Assembly (NCBI GenBank): GCA_008015565.1
Contig: SSFV01000020.1
Location: forward strand, 1-41,449
Length of the DNA stretch: 41,449 nt
From: Nitrosomonas sp.
Lineage (GTDB): Bacteria; Pseudomonadota; Gammaproteobacteria; Burkholderiales; Nitrosomonadaceae
Reading direction: 5' to 3'
The notes below the pieces were generated by a model. The model had not been told where the DNA came from. It made no database searches and saw only the letters and a list, made by a program, of their open reading frames with translations. How positions within the stretch are numbered: the stretch's first letter is position 1; every line of letters starts with the position of its first letter. Position numbers and translations under genes: made by a program. Shown here piece by piece: positions 9,061-19,335 of the stretch.

Positions 9061-9858
9061 TTATTCATTTCTTTTTCCGTAACTCCAATACAGCATGAAT
9101 CCGGTAAAAAACATACCACCCAATAAATTGCCCGCAAGTACCGGTAATCCGTTCCATAACCACCAATCAACCAAGGTAATATTAGCACCGAGCAACATAC
9201 CGGCTGGAATTACAAACATATTGACAATCGCATGTTCATAACCCAACGCAAAAAAAGTCATAATGGGTAACCACATAGCAGCGATTTTACCGGCTGTTGC
9301 CGTGGAAGCAAATCCCATAGCGGCGCCTAATGTTACCATCCAATTACATAATATCGCGCTGGCAAATGCGCTGATCGTTCCATCCAGACCGAGCTGAGCG
9401 TATCCTAGTGTTTTAGTCTCCGCCATGTCAATTGTTCGTTGCAGCGCAGGAATTGAAGCCGGGTCGATAGATCCCATTTTGGTTGCCACAACACAATACA
9501 AATAAGCATAAAGGACGCTGCCAATCAGATTGCCAATTAACACCCATATCCAGTTTTTTACTAAATGACCCAGTGAAACCCTGTTGTCTATAACTGCAAT
9601 TGGAATCAATGCAAAATTACCGGTCGCAAGCTCCAATCCAAGTAAAACGATCAAGACAAATCCTACTGGAAATACCAATGCACCGGCGATACCCCAACCA
9701 GTTTGGGTAGCCGCCAAGATTGCCAATGTTGTGGCATAACCGAGAAAAGCGCCTGCCAAAAAACCACGAATCAGCAAATGTTTTACCGGAAGACTTGCTT
9801 TCTTAGCACCTGCCTGCAGCATACTTCCAACGATTTCCTCTGGTATTACATACGTCAT
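9061..9858 (-). CDS. Formate/nitrite transporter (FNT) family channel
   Basis: A 265-residue membrane protein with six expected helices and FNT-family motifs: FLAGAFLGYATTLA in helix 1, LGLELATGNFALIPIA in the broken helix 2, NWIWVLIGNLIGSVLYA, and GYEHAIVNMFVIPAGM, which holds the pore histidine equivalent to H209 of FocA. FNT pentamers move small monovalent anions such as formate, nitrite or hydrosulfide. In a nitrifier nitrite export is the obvious candidate, but sequence alone does not fix FocA against NirC. It lies 88 bases after hemW; no FNR- or NsrR-like operator was recognised in that gap. Confidence 0.88.
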   Translation of the reverse strand: MTYVIPEEIVGSMLQAGAKKASLPVKHLLIRGFLAGAFLGYATTLAILAATQTGWGIAGALVFPVGFVLIVLLGLELATGNFALIPIAVIDNRVSLGHLVKNWIWVLIGNLIGSVLYAYLYCVVATKMGSIDPASIPALQRTIDMAETKTLGYAQLGLDGTISAFASAILCNWMVTLGAAMGFASTATAGKIAAMWLPIMTFFALGYEHAIVNMFVIPAGMLLGANITLVDWWLWNGLPVLAGNLLGGMFFTGFMLYWSYGKRNE

Positions 9859-9946
9859 GCCATTTACCCCTATAACACAAAAGGCTTATTCAAAGCATGC
9901 AATTTCCAGTTAAATTAACCATCCAGAGCGGTTATATTATGAAAAG

Positions 9947-11155
9947 TTAATTTTCCGGCAAAAAAATTTGCAGCAAATCATTCAAAAACCGCCTGCCAAG
10001 CACTGTCGGTTTTATGCGATTGCCATCATGTATTAATAGCCCGCGTTGCTCTGCTTCATTAAGTTGTTCACTGACAACCTTAATAGGCAAACCGGTACGC
10101 TCCTGAAATACGCTTACATCAAAACCACCTGTGAGCCGTAGTGCATTCATCATGAATTCGAAACTCCGGTCTGCACTCGTTAACTCATGTTGCGTCTGCG
10201 TTAGCGGCATACCTGTCTTGTTCCGGTTCAGATATTCCTTAGGATGCTTATATCGCACCTGACGCAAAATTTTATCGGCAAAACTAATTTTACTATGCGC
10301 ACCCGCACCAATGCCGACATAATCACCAAATAACCAATAGTTCATGTTATGACGCGACGCCTTACCATTCCATGCAAACGCAGAGGTTTCGTAATTGCGG
10401 TAACCATGATTTGCAGCAGTTTGTTCAATGAGATCTTGCATTTGTGCCGCGTGTTCGTCATCAGGAAGAATCGGAGGAAAGCGATAAAATAACGTGTTAG
10501 GTTCCAATGTCAAATGATAGGCTGATATATGCGTAACACCCAATGAACACGCGACTGCAATATCGGCCTGCGCTTCTGCCACGGTTTGTGTTGGTAACGC
10601 GTACATCAAATCCAAATTGATATCATCAAAATTCTCTTGCGCAATTTCCACGGCACGATAAGCTTGCCGATCGTCATGTACCCGCCCTAGCCTGTTAAGA
10701 TGCTGCGGGTTAAAGCTTTGAATGCCAAGCGACAGGCGGTTAATTCCAGCAGCGCGGAATTCCTTGAATTTGCCGGCTTCGATAGTACCTGGATTGGCCT
10801 CCAAAGTAACCTCAGAAAAATGCTCTAAGGGCAGCAAAGTGCGTACGCCTGTCAATATTTTATCTATTGTTTTTGCACTAAACAAGCTTGGTGTGCCACC
10901 GCCGAAAAATACACTGCTCAGCCTCCGCCCCCAAACATTTGGTAAAGTTGATTCGAGGTCATGCAGCAGTGCGTCGGCATATTCATCCTCCGGCATTTGA
11001 TTTACTTCCTCGCGGATTGCATGCGAATTAAAATCGCAATAAGGGCATTTTTTTATGCACCACGGAATGTGAATGTATAAGCTCAATGGCGGCAGCGATT
11101 TGAGCTTGGATAATTGTAAGTCAGGACGAAATTCCGATGCGTTGTTAAAAGTCAC
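9947..11155 (-). CDS. hemW: Radical SAM heme chaperone HemW
   Basis: The protein has the radical-SAM cluster motif CIKKCPYC (CX3CX2C) in YIHIPWCIKKCPYCDF, FFGGGTPSLF, the TLEANPG strand and GINRLSLGIQSF, all typical of HemW. HemW binds heme and passes it to respiratory proteins; it is often labelled oxygen-independent coproporphyrinogen oxidase, but it lacks the extra HemN cysteine. The open frame runs to 11275, inside the permease gene. I prefer the GTG at 11155, nine bases after the permease stop, which has GGATAG upstream and gives 402 residues, the usual size. It is probably in one operon with the permease. Confidence 0.88.
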   Translation of the reverse strand: MTFNNASEFRPDLQLSKLKSLPPLSLYIHIPWCIKKCPYCDFNSHAIREEVNQMPEDEYADALLHDLESTLPNVWGRRLSSVFFGGGTPSLFSAKTIDKILTGVRTLLPLEHFSEVTLEANPGTIEAGKFKEFRAAGINRLSLGIQSFNPQHLNRLGRVHDDRQAYRAVEIAQENFDDINLDLMYALPTQTVAEAQADIAVACSLGVTHISAYHLTLEPNTLFYRFPPILPDDEHAAQMQDLIEQTAANHGYRNYETSAFAWNGKASRHNMNYWLFGDYVGIGAGAHSKISFADKILRQVRYKHPKEYLNRNKTGMPLTQTQHELTSADRSFEFMMNALRLTGGFDVSVFQERTGLPIKVVSEQLNEAEQRGLLIHDGNRIKPTVLGRRFLNDLLQIFLPEN

Positions 11156-11163
11156 GAAGCCGG

Positions 11164-13677
11164 CTATCCAATTTTTCGCAAAGTTAATAACGGTGGACTT
11201 GATACGGCTGAACGCGTACCCACGAGACCTGCGACTAAAACGCCCATTATCCCGACGGCTATACCAACCAGCCAAATCCCCGGATTAAATGTGTAATCAA
11301 GATGCAAGACATACTTGCCAATAACGTACCCTAACAATGTCGCCCCAAAACTCGCAAATAATCCAGCCAATCCGCCCAATATAATAAATTCAGTTGCCCA
11401 AGCGCGGGACAATTGTTCTTTTTTGGCTCCCAAGGCTCTAAAAATAGCCGCTTCATATATGCGCTCATCCTGTGTGGAAGCAATGGCAGCATATAACACT
11501 GAAAAACCAGCCAATAGTGTAAATATAAAGACAAATTCAATTGCCTGGGATACCTGCCGAATCATCTGCTGCACTTGATTGATCACCACAGCCACATCAA
11601 CGACTAATATATTGGGAAAAGTCTTGACTAGATCATGTATCAAAGCAGTTTGTCTAGGCGGCAAATAAAAACTAGTGATATAACTTGCCGGATAGTTATC
11701 CAACAGTCCTGGTTGTACTACGATAAAAAAATTGACCCGGAAACTATCCCAATCCACCTTTCTTATACTGGCAATTTTGGCTGAAAAATGACTTCCAGCA
11801 ATATCGTAAGTCAATTCATCGCCTAACCTAACCCGAAGCGTTTTTGCAATACCTTCTTCTATGGATATAGCAGCTTCTGTCGTACCGTTATTCCACCATT
11901 TTCCCTGGATAATTGCATTATCAGCCGCAACCTCATTTGACCATGACAAATTGAATTCACGCCGGATGTGCCTTTCTGCATGCAAATCATCGGCATAATC
12001 CTTAAGTGAAATTTTTTTACCGTTAATCTTGACCAACCGACCTTTCACCATGGGATGCATAACCGGCTGCTCAATATTATGCTGATTAAAAAATTCGTCC
12101 AGAGACTGTAACTGGTCACCTTGAACATTTACCAGAAAGTGATTCGGCGCATCGGGCGGTAAGCTTGCATGCCAATCAGCAATTAAATCATCTTGAATAA
12201 GCGTTAATACCAATAGCGCCATTAACCCCAATCCCAAAGCGACCGCTTGCAATACACTTGAAGCAGCGCGGCGGCGGATACTAGCCAAACCATAGCGCCA
12301 AACACCCCCTGCTTGATGCCGCAAACCCGCTAATATTTTGATGAGAATCCAGCCAATACCGCTAAATATTGCAACCGCCACAATAAATCCACCCACAACA
12401 TAAAGGCCTAATTTCAAGTCTTGCGCTTTCCAGACAAAAAGTAACGACAAGGCAAACAACCCTATTGCATAGCCAGTAATGCTATGTACATTGGATAAAC
12501 CGATATCCCGGCGCAATACCCGAAGTGCTGGAACACTACGCAAATTTAAAACAGGTGGAAGTGCAAAGCCTACCAATAATACTAAACCAACCAGCAATCC
12601 CTGCAATGCCGGCAACCAGCTGGGCCAAGGTAACGCCGTATCGACTATCCCTGTTAACCATTGCGCCAAAATTTCCTGAGCGGCAAATCCAATTACACAA
12701 CCTAAACTGCTGGCGATAACACCTAAAATAATAAAATAATTGAGATACAAATATAATAAATAATCCTGACTGGCACCGAGACTACGCATCACTGCACATG
12801 CATCCAAATGACGTTGTGTAAACCGCCTTACAGCTAATGCTATTGCCGCTGCTGCAAGAACAACGCTCGCTAAAGCTGCCAAGCTTAAAAATTTTTCCGC
12901 ACGTTCCAACGCAGCCTTGATTTCTGGGCGCGCATCTCGAATCCCTTCGATCCTCTGCACTTTAGTAAGCTGAGTTTTTGCCCAACGACGAAATTGCTGC
13001 ACTTTTTTTACTTCGCCAGCTATCAGCAAATTATAAGAAATACGGCTTCCTTGCTGAATTAAATCAGTGGCTTCCAAGTCAGCAGCATTTATCATGACAC
13101 GCGGGTTCATATTGATAAATCCAACTGAATGATCCGGTTCACGCTCAATAAATTCGGTTACGGTCAGTTGCGTGGCACCGACATCAACACGGTCACCCTT
13201 TTTTAGATTGAGTTGCATTTTGACTTTTTCATCAACCCAAATTGTTCCAGACTGCGGAATTTGTCCCGCTAATCGTATAGCGGATTCCGTTAATAATTTT
13301 TCCGGTTTCTCACTCATCAAATGCACATATCCGCGCAGTGGATAACCATCGGTAACCGCTTTAATTTCAGTAAGCAAACTGCTATCGCTATTCGATATCA
13401 TGCTAGGGAACTTGGTTACCGATGAAACGGCCAGATCCAATTGCGCAGCTATATCAGCATAATGTTGCGGTAAAGGCTGGTTTGAAATAACCAGTAAATC
13501 CGCTCCCAATAACTGATTACTCTCGCGGGAAAGTGCCAATTCTACGCGATCGGCAAAAAAAGCCACGGTCGTTAATCCGCCAATCGCGATGACCAGTGCA
13601 AGAATCAATACATTGAGTTCTCCTGCACGCCAATCGCGGCATAACATCCGAAATGAAAGCTTTAAATTAGAATTCAT
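11164..13677 (-). CDS. FtsX-type ABC transporter permease (YbbP-like)
   Basis: A large permease of about 837 residues with ten likely transmembrane helices: one after LCRDWRAGELN at the N terminus, FtsX-type four-helix blocks in the middle and near the C terminus, and big periplasmic (MacB-type) domains between. It pairs with the ATPase gene upstream, as YbbA-YbbP do in E. coli. The role of YbbAP is not firmly known; lipoprotein or lipid handling and release of hydrophobic compounds have been proposed. The start is uncertain: the frame is open to a TTG at 13740, with ATGs at 13719 and 13677; the last matches the usual start of homologs. Confidence 0.82.
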   Translation of the reverse strand: MNSNLKLSFRMLCRDWRAGELNVLILALVIAIGGLTTVAFFADRVELALSRESNQLLGADLLVISNQPLPQHYADIAAQLDLAVSSVTKFPSMISNSDSSLLTEIKAVTDGYPLRGYVHLMSEKPEKLLTESAIRLAGQIPQSGTIWVDEKVKMQLNLKKGDRVDVGATQLTVTEFIEREPDHSVGFINMNPRVMINAADLEATDLIQQGSRISYNLLIAGEVKKVQQFRRWAKTQLTKVQRIEGIRDARPEIKAALERAEKFLSLAALASVVLAAAAIALAVRRFTQRHLDACAVMRSLGASQDYLLYLYLNYFIILGVIASSLGCVIGFAAQEILAQWLTGIVDTALPWPSWLPALQGLLVGLVLLVGFALPPVLNLRSVPALRVLRRDIGLSNVHSITGYAIGLFALSLLFVWKAQDLKLGLYVVGGFIVAVAIFSGIGWILIKILAGLRHQAGGVWRYGLASIRRRAASSVLQAVALGLGLMALLVLTLIQDDLIADWHASLPPDAPNHFLVNVQGDQLQSLDEFFNQHNIEQPVMHPMVKGRLVKINGKKISLKDYADDLHAERHIRREFNLSWSNEVAADNAIIQGKWWNNGTTEAAISIEEGIAKTLRVRLGDELTYDIAGSHFSAKIASIRKVDWDSFRVNFFIVVQPGLLDNYPASYITSFYLPPRQTALIHDLVKTFPNILVVDVAVVINQVQQMIRQVSQAIEFVFIFTLLAGFSVLYAAIASTQDERIYEAAIFRALGAKKEQLSRAWATEFIILGGLAGLFASFGATLLGYVIGKYVLHLDYTFNPGIWLVGIAVGIMGVLVAGLVGTRSAVSSPPLLTLRKIG

Positions 13678-13766
13678 GAAATCATAAGCAGATTTGTTAA
13701 AAACCGTTGCAACACGCATTGCATTTGTGGTGATATTCAACCATCAAGTTCCTTAGATCGTGTTAC

Positions 13767-14453
13767 TTACCTGGCAATTTTTCCATCCACCAAGCGAATT
13801 TGACGTGAGCATCGTTGTGATAAGGCTTCATCGTGCGTAACTAAAACTAAAGTTGTACCGTGCTCACGATTTAATTCAAACATTAATTCAATAATTTGTA
13901 TACCAGTTGCCGAATCAAGATTCCCCGTAGGTTCATCAGCAAGCAGTAATTTAGGATCCGTTGCAAAAGCCCGCGCAATTGCCACACGTTGCTGCTCACC
14001 ACCCGATAATTGTTTGGGATAGTGGTGTAGACGTTTTTTTAAACCGACACGATCCAGCAATTTTTGCGCAACTGATTGTGCATGTGCGACTGCCGTAAGT
14101 TCAAGAGGCAGCATGACATTTTCCAATGCAGTTAATGCAGGGAGCAGTTGAAATGACTGAAATACAAATCCTAAAATTTTACCGCGCAAAGCTGCACGGC
14201 TATCCTCATCCAAAGTAAAAATATCAATATTATCAAGATGAACTTTCCCTGAAGTAGGCAGATCCAATCCCGCAAGCAATCCCAGCAAAGTAGATTTACC
14301 CGAACCAGAAGCGCCGATAATGGCTACTGCTTCGCCAGCTTTCACTTGTAAATTAATATCCTGTAGTATGGTTAATTGCGCTTCACCAGTATTAACTTGT
14401 TTTGTAAGCGACTCAGTCCGGAGAATCGGTTGTTCAACTATATCGTCTAACAT
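13767..14453 (-). CDS. ABC transporter ATPase (YbbA/LolD-type)
   Basis: A 228-residue ATPase with all the working motifs: Walker A GASGSGKST, Q-loop FQSFQLLPALT, signature LSGGEQQR, Walker B LLLADEPTGNLD and the H-loop THD. It belongs to the MacB/LolD group that works with FtsX-type permeases, and the permease gene follows. The open frame extends upstream to 14558 but would then run through the signal-peptide region of tesA. The start at 14453 (MLDDIVEQ) agrees with homologs. Its ATG shares the tetramer CATG with the tesA start on the other strand. Confidence 0.9.
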   Translation of the reverse strand: MLDDIVEQPILRTESLTKQVNTGEAQLTILQDINLQVKAGEAVAIIGASGSGKSTLLGLLAGLDLPTSGKVHLDNIDIFTLDEDSRAALRGKILGFVFQSFQLLPALTALENVMLPLELTAVAHAQSVAQKLLDRVGLKKRLHHYPKQLSGGEQQRVAIARAFATDPKLLLADEPTGNLDSATGIQIIELMFELNREHGTTLVLVTHDEALSQRCSRQIRLVDGKIAR

Positions 14454-15108
14454 GAAAAAAAAATTCCTTATTATTCTGATTATCTTTTTTACTTTCGTTC
14501 CAGTTGCTACAGCAACGACAACCAAAACAATCATGATCTTCGGTGACAGCTTATCCACCAGTTATGGTTTGCCATCAGATGCCGGTTGGGTTTCATTACT
14601 TACCCAACGAATACATTCAAAATTCATCGATTATCGAGTTATCAATGCGAGCATCAGCGGCGAAACAGCACTTGGCGGACGCAACCGAATAGATCGTGTA
14701 CTCAACGAACATCTACCCGAAATTGTCATTCTCGAGCTTGGCGCTAATGATGGATTACGCGGTGCATCGATAAAATCAATTTATGAAAACCTGGAAGCTA
14801 TCATTAAAGCATGCAAAAAGTACAATGCTCTAGTTTTACTTGCAGGAATGCAATTGCCCCCTAACTACGGTATTTCCTATACACAAAAGTTCCAGGCAAT
14901 ATTTCCGCAGCTTGCAGAAAATTATCAAATAAAACTGATACCATTTTTGTTGGCTGGGTTTGGCGATAAGCATGATTTTTTTCTCGCCGATGGCATTCAT
15001 CCAAATGAAGTAGCTCAACGAAAAATTGCAGAGAACGTATGGGAAATTTTACAAACCATGTTTCAAGAAAATCAAGCCGTCACCACTACAGATTCAGATA
15101 TAGAGTGA
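14452..15108 (+). CDS. tesA: Arylesterase / lysophospholipase, GDSL family (TesA-like)
   Basis: A 218-residue SGNH hydrolase. It starts with a signal peptide (MKKKFLIILIIFFTFVPVATA), then the nucleophile block IFGDSLSTSYGLP, the Gly block SGETALGGRNRID, the Asn block LELGANDGLRG and the catalytic DGIHPN near the end. E. coli TesA is a periplasmic thioesterase, lysophospholipase and protease of 208 residues and is likewise divergent from ybbA. The ATG at 14452 is chosen because it begins the signal peptide; earlier ATGs in the frame lie inside the ATPase gene on the other strand. Confidence 0.9.
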   Translation: MKKKFLIILIIFFTFVPVATATTTKTIMIFGDSLSTSYGLPSDAGWVSLLTQRIHSKFIDYRVINASISGETALGGRNRIDRVLNEHLPEIVILELGANDGLRGASIKSIYENLEAIIKACKKYNALVLLAGMQLPPNYGISYTQKFQAIFPQLAENYQIKLIPFLLAGFGDKHDFFLADGIHPNEVAQRKIAENVWEILQTMFQENQAVTTTDSDIE

Positions 15109-15112
15109 TCTG

Positions 15113-15166
15113 ATGCGTGACGAATTATATCACTTCGATCTCTATGACGACTATGACGAAGCCTGA
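15113..15166 (+). CDS. Possible 17-residue reading frame after tesA
   Basis: A short frame reads MRDELYHFDLYDDYDEA and then TGA, starting four bases after the tesA stop, with GAG ten bases upstream. It is very acidic and rich in Asp and Tyr. It fills nearly all of the gap between tesA and the convergent rluC. I do not recognise it. Its size makes chance likely. Confidence 0.15.
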   Translation: MRDELYHFDLYDDYDEA

Positions 15167-15174
15167 TTCAATTA

Positions 15175-16167
15175 TTATTCCGTCAAATTGGAATTATCCA
15201 GTTTATCTATGAATTCCTGCAGATCACTTGGTAAATGTGCCTGCACCGCCATCACTTCTTTTGAAATGGGATGGTTGAATTGCAAGCTGTGCGCATGCAA
15301 AAACATTCGCGATAGATGATATTCATTAGTTGCTTTAGCCAATTGTTTATTAATTTTAAAATTTCCATATTTGCTGTCGCCAATTATTGGATATCCCAGA
15401 TGGGCAAGATGAACACGGATCTGATGAGTACGGCCTGTTTTTAATTCAGCCTCGAGTAAGCTGAAATTTTTCCATGATTTCTGCAATTTAAAAACAGTAT
15501 GTGCATGCATTGGCTTATTGCAAGCATTGTTCGATATCTGAACACGCCGTTCACCGGTTGCGGTAATAAATTTATTTAAAGACAGCTTTACATTTTGCAC
15601 TGTGTTATGCCATTTTCCTTCGACCATGACCAGATAATGCTTTTTAACTGAATTTTCTCGAATTTGCCGATGAAGTTCTACAAGGGCGCTACGTTTCTTA
15701 GCAAGCAGCAATACTCCCGATGTCTCTCGATCCAAACGATGCACCAATTCTAAAAATTTCCAAGATGGATTTTGCGCACGTAATTGCTCGATAACACCGA
15801 AACTGATCCCGCTTCCACCATGCACAGCCATACCGCAAGGTTTGTCAATAACAAGTAATGCTTCATCTTCAAATACTATATTAATGGAAAAAAAATTAGA
15901 TGGCCCAATTGCAATGGGTCGCATTGCGTCTTTTTCCGTAACTTTAATGGGCGGTATTCTTACGACATCGCCCAGTTGCAGATGATAGTGAACCGCGGTT
16001 CTTTTTCCATTAATACGCACCTGACCACTTCTAACTAATCGATAAATATGGCTTTTAGGGATACTTCGATAGTGTTTAAATAAAAAATTATCTATTCGTT
16101 GATTTTCATCTTTTGCCTCAATACATAATTTTTTTACAGACCACGTTAACGCTGTATTTTTGAGCAT
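15175..16167 (-). CDS. rluC: 23S rRNA pseudouridine synthase RluC
   Basis: A 330-residue RluA-family enzyme. An S4 RNA-binding domain (about residues 18-80: DNFLFKHYRSIPKSHIYRLV, SGQVRINGKR) is followed by the synthase domain, with the catalytic Asp in HRLDRETSGVLLLAK. RluC makes pseudouridine at positions 955, 2504 and 2580 of 23S rRNA in E. coli. Its divergent position beside rne is the same as in E. coli and many proteobacteria, which supports RluC over RluD. Confidence 0.9.
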   Translation of the reverse strand: MLKNTALTWSVKKLCIEAKDENQRIDNFLFKHYRSIPKSHIYRLVRSGQVRINGKRTAVHYHLQLGDVVRIPPIKVTEKDAMRPIAIGPSNFFSINIVFEDEALLVIDKPCGMAVHGGSGISFGVIEQLRAQNPSWKFLELVHRLDRETSGVLLLAKKRSALVELHRQIRENSVKKHYLVMVEGKWHNTVQNVKLSLNKFITATGERRVQISNNACNKPMHAHTVFKLQKSWKNFSLLEAELKTGRTHQIRVHLAHLGYPIIGDSKYGNFKINKQLAKATNEYHLSRMFLHAHSLQFNHPISKEVMAVQAHLPSDLQEFIDKLDNSNLTE

Positions 16168-16604
16168 GTTTTTTTAGATTATTCCCAAAACCGAAGTTTA
16201 AATTTTGATTAAAAATTGTATCAACCCTATGTCTTTTTGAAGCACTTGTTGTAAAATTCAAAAATATGTGATTTCTTCTTTTTTGTATAATTTTAAAACC
16301 ATCCACCATAAGATAATTAAGAAATACAACATGCTATTTTGAACTTTATGTAAAATCTGTTACCTTATGCACGATAAAGGAAGGATTAAATAAATACGCT
16401 CTGTTGCTTTCCATGGCGACATTCCAAAAAAATCAAAAATAAGTTAGTAAATTAATCTTAAAGAAACATATAATTGATAAATAAACAATACATCAAAACT
16501 ATAATTAAATCGATATCTCGTCATTACAACTGCGTACATCACAAAATTCTATCCCATCGATTATTAGATAGAGAATTTATAAATAAAACACGTAAGGTTT
16601 GTAA
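16168..16604. promoter_or_regulatory. rluC-rne divergent intergenic region and rne leader
   Basis: This 437-base gene-free stretch is AT-rich. It must carry promoters for both genes and, by analogy with E. coli, a long rne 5' leader through which RNase E represses its own synthesis. Close to the rne start, TCTATC (16548-16553) and GATAGA (16567-16572) can form a small hairpin, extended to 16547-16574 by a G-U and an A-U pair. A purine-rich AAGGAAGGATTAAATAAA near 16377 looks like a ribosome site but leads to no gene. No clear sigma70 pair was found. Confidence 0.4.
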
Positions 16605-19163
16605 ATGAAACGAATGTTATTCAATGCGACGCAGCCGGAAGAGTTGCGTGTCGCTATAGTCAATGGTCAAACTCTAGTTGATCTTGACATCGAGTCTGTT
16701 AGTAAAGAGCAGCGTAAAAGTAATATATACAAAGCGGTAATCACACGAATTGAACCCAGCCTGGAAGCAGCTTTTGTCGACTATGGCTGTGAACGCCATG
16801 GCTTCTTACCGTTCAAAGAAATATCATTGTCTTGTTTTAATGAAGATTCAGCAAGTAATCGCATTCAAGACCTTATCCATGAAGGCCAAGAATTAATCGT
16901 TCAAGTAGACAAAGATGAGCGCGTGAATAAAGGCGCTGCATTAACAACATATATTTCTCTCGCGGGCCGGTATTTAGTATTAATTCCCAATAACCCGAAT
17001 AGTGGGGGGGTATCTCGCCGCATTACCGGTGAAGAACGTAACGATTTACGTGAACTTATCGCAAAGCTTGAAGTACCGGAAGGAATGAGTATCATCGCCA
17101 GAACTGCCGGGATCGGCCGAAGCGTAGAAGAATTACAATGGGACTTAAACTATTTGACGCAGCTTTGGCATGCTATCGAGGAAGCAGCTAACAATCAGGA
17201 TGGTGTATTTCTGATTTACCAGGAAAGTAGTTTAGTAATTCGCGCAATACGCGATTACTTTAACCAAGAAATCGGTGAAATTCTGATCGACAGCCGTGAT
17301 ATCTTTGAGCAAGCCAGTCAGTTTATGGCACATGTAATGCCCGCCAATGTGGACCGTCTTAAGTTTTATCATGATGATGTGCCGCTCTTCTCGCGTTTTC
17401 AAATCGAACATCAAATAGAGACAGCTTATTCACGGCAAGTCACTCTGCCATCAGGTGGCGCTATTGTCATTGATCATACAGAAGCTATGGTATCAGTTGA
17501 TGTCAATTCTGCACGTGCAATTCGAGGGTTGGATATCGAACACACCGCACTGAATACCAATCTCGAAGCTGCAGATGAAATCGCACGTCAATTAAGATTG
17601 CGTGATTTGGGGGGATTAATCGTCATTGATTTTATCGATATGGACGTGCAGCGTAATCAGCGTGAAGTTGAAGCTAGATTGCATGAAGCATTGCGCCAAG
17701 ACCGCGCGCGTATTCAGGTGGGAAAAATTTCGCGTTTTGGCTTATTAGAACTGTCTCGTCAACGATTGCGGCCATCACTTGGAGAAAGTAACTATATACC
17801 GTGTACACGATGTCATGGCACCGGCTTTATTCGCGGCACTGATTCTTCGGCACTGCATATACTAAGAATTGTTCAAGAAGAAGCTATGAAAGAAAACACC
17901 AGTGCCTTGCATGTGCAGCTTCCAGTTGATGTCGCCACCTATTTACTAAATGAAAAACGCGCAGAGATATTTGATATTGAGATGCGGCAAAGAATAAATA
18001 TTATTTTAATACCTAATATTTATATAGAAACGCCCAATTATACGATAACCCGCTTGCGACATGAAGACATCAAGTCAAACGAGGTTCTTGCCAGCTATAA
18101 AATGGTCGAGAAAAACAGTGAAGAAAATAATGTAGTTTTTACGGAACAAAAAGCCAAACCCACCAGGCCTCAAGCTGCTGTTCAAGGCATAACGCCTGCC
18201 CAACCGGCACCGGTTCGGGAAGATAAAAACCGCGACATATCCTTGCTGGACAAATTTTTTAACTGGTTTAAACCCGCTGCCAGTTCCATTGAGGAAACAA
18301 AATCCAGCATCGCAGAGACTAGACAACCTATTGATAAACCAAAGTCTACACATGATCGTAGCAGCCGCCTGCGCGGAAGGCGTGGCCGTAGCAGAAGTGA
18401 GCGCAATAAGGATCTCACTAGTAGGTCAGTAAGTTCCGAAACTGAGATACGCGGCAGTTCTGACTCTGAAGAATCACATCGTTATAAAGAAGTATCAGAA
18501 AGATTAAACTCGAGAAACACTCCAATTCCACAATTGGATTCAAGTCAACCAACAACTCTTGAGCAATCAGAAGGCTCGTCTATAGTTGAAAAAGAGAACC
18601 TTCCTGCACAGAATAACTCTGCAAAATCGGGTGAACAAAGACGCTCACGAAGACAACGCGCTAGTAATAAAAGTAAGGAGCAAATTAGCCGCGATAAGGG
18701 CGTACCTGAAAATAGAGATTTAATAACTAACGAATCGGTATCCAGCAGTTTGTCTCATCACGATGATGATTCTTTGATTTCTATACCAAATGTAGAAAAA
18801 CCAATATCTATTGATGAAGCGCGTAATGAACGAACGCCTAAGAACACTATTGATGTGACAGAGTCTATCAATAGCACAGAGAAAGACAAAATAGTCAGTA
18901 GTGAAGCGCCATTACTTGCTGATGATTTAATTCCTGCCGGCAAAACAATTGCCGACATTCCGAATCAGCCAGCAACTCAATCAAGTTTCATGAATGAGCC
19001 TCCGAATTTAAAGGAAAGCGGGCTTGTGATGATTGAAACGCCCCCGGAGAAAGTTGAGGTTGCAATGGAAGAAACGATAGCCCCTAAGCGCCCAAGAAGA
19101 AGAATTAAAAATGTAGCAGCTACCGAAACTGGCCCATTGATGCAAGTCGAAACTCGCGAATAA
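16605..19163 (+). CDS. rne: Ribonuclease E
   Basis: An 852-residue RNase E. The N-terminal half has the S1 domain (about 38-120), the RNase-H-like and DNase-I-like parts, catalytic D299 in SVDVNSAR and D342 in VIDFIDM, and the zinc-link CTRC (C401, C404) that holds the tetramer. From about residue 510 the protein is low-complexity, rich in Ser, Glu, Arg and Pro, with a basic [11 protein letters not shown] segment that should bind RNA. It is the degradosome scaffold region, shorter than in E. coli (1061 residues). RNase E starts mRNA decay and matures rRNA and tRNA. TAAGG lies upstream of the ATG. Confidence 0.95.
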   Translation: MKRMLFNATQPEELRVAIVNGQTLVDLDIESVSKEQRKSNIYKAVITRIEPSLEAAFVDYGCERHGFLPFKEISLSCFNEDSASNRIQDLIHEGQELIVQVDKDERVNKGAALTTYISLAGRYLVLIPNNPNSGGVSRRITGEERNDLRELIAKLEVPEGMSIIARTAGIGRSVEELQWDLNYLTQLWHAIEEAANNQDGVFLIYQESSLVIRAIRDYFNQEIGEILIDSRDIFEQASQFMAHVMPANVDRLKFYHDDVPLFSRFQIEHQIETAYSRQVTLPSGGAIVIDHTEAMVSVDVNSARAIRGLDIEHTALNTNLEAADEIARQLRLRDLGGLIVIDFIDMDVQRNQREVEARLHEALRQDRARIQVGKISRFGLLELSRQRLRPSLGESNYIPCTRCHGTGFIRGTDSSALHILRIVQEEAMKENTSALHVQLPVDVATYLLNEKRAEIFDIEMRQRINIILIPNIYIETPNYTITRLRHEDIKSNEVLASYKMVEKNSEENNVVFTEQKAKPTRPQAAVQGITPAQPAPVREDKNRDISLLDKFFNWFKPAASSIEETKSSIAETRQPIDKPKSTHDRSSRLRGRRGRSRSERNKDLTSRSVSSETEIRGSSDSEESHRYKEVSERLNSRNTPIPQLDSSQPTTLEQSEGSSIVEKENLPAQNNSAKSGEQRRSRRQRASNKSKEQISRDKGVPENRDLITNESVSSSLSHHDDDSLISIPNVEKPISIDEARNERTPKNTIDVTESINSTEKDKIVSSEAPLLADDLIPAGKTIADIPNQPATQSSFMNEPPNLKESGLVMIETPPEKVEVAMEETIAPKRPRRRIKNVAATETGPLMQVETRE

Positions 19164-19335
19164 GATTTATTGGAGATGCCGTTTATTTAATTGACAGACC
19201 ATTTATCAGATTGTTGAGATCGTATTCAAGACAACCCAATAAACAAGTCTAAAATTTGCGCTCATGCGAATTAAGTAAACATTCTGAGCCTGTTTTTATA
19301 TGCAGCAGTAGCGTAACGCGTTATTCAACCATCTA

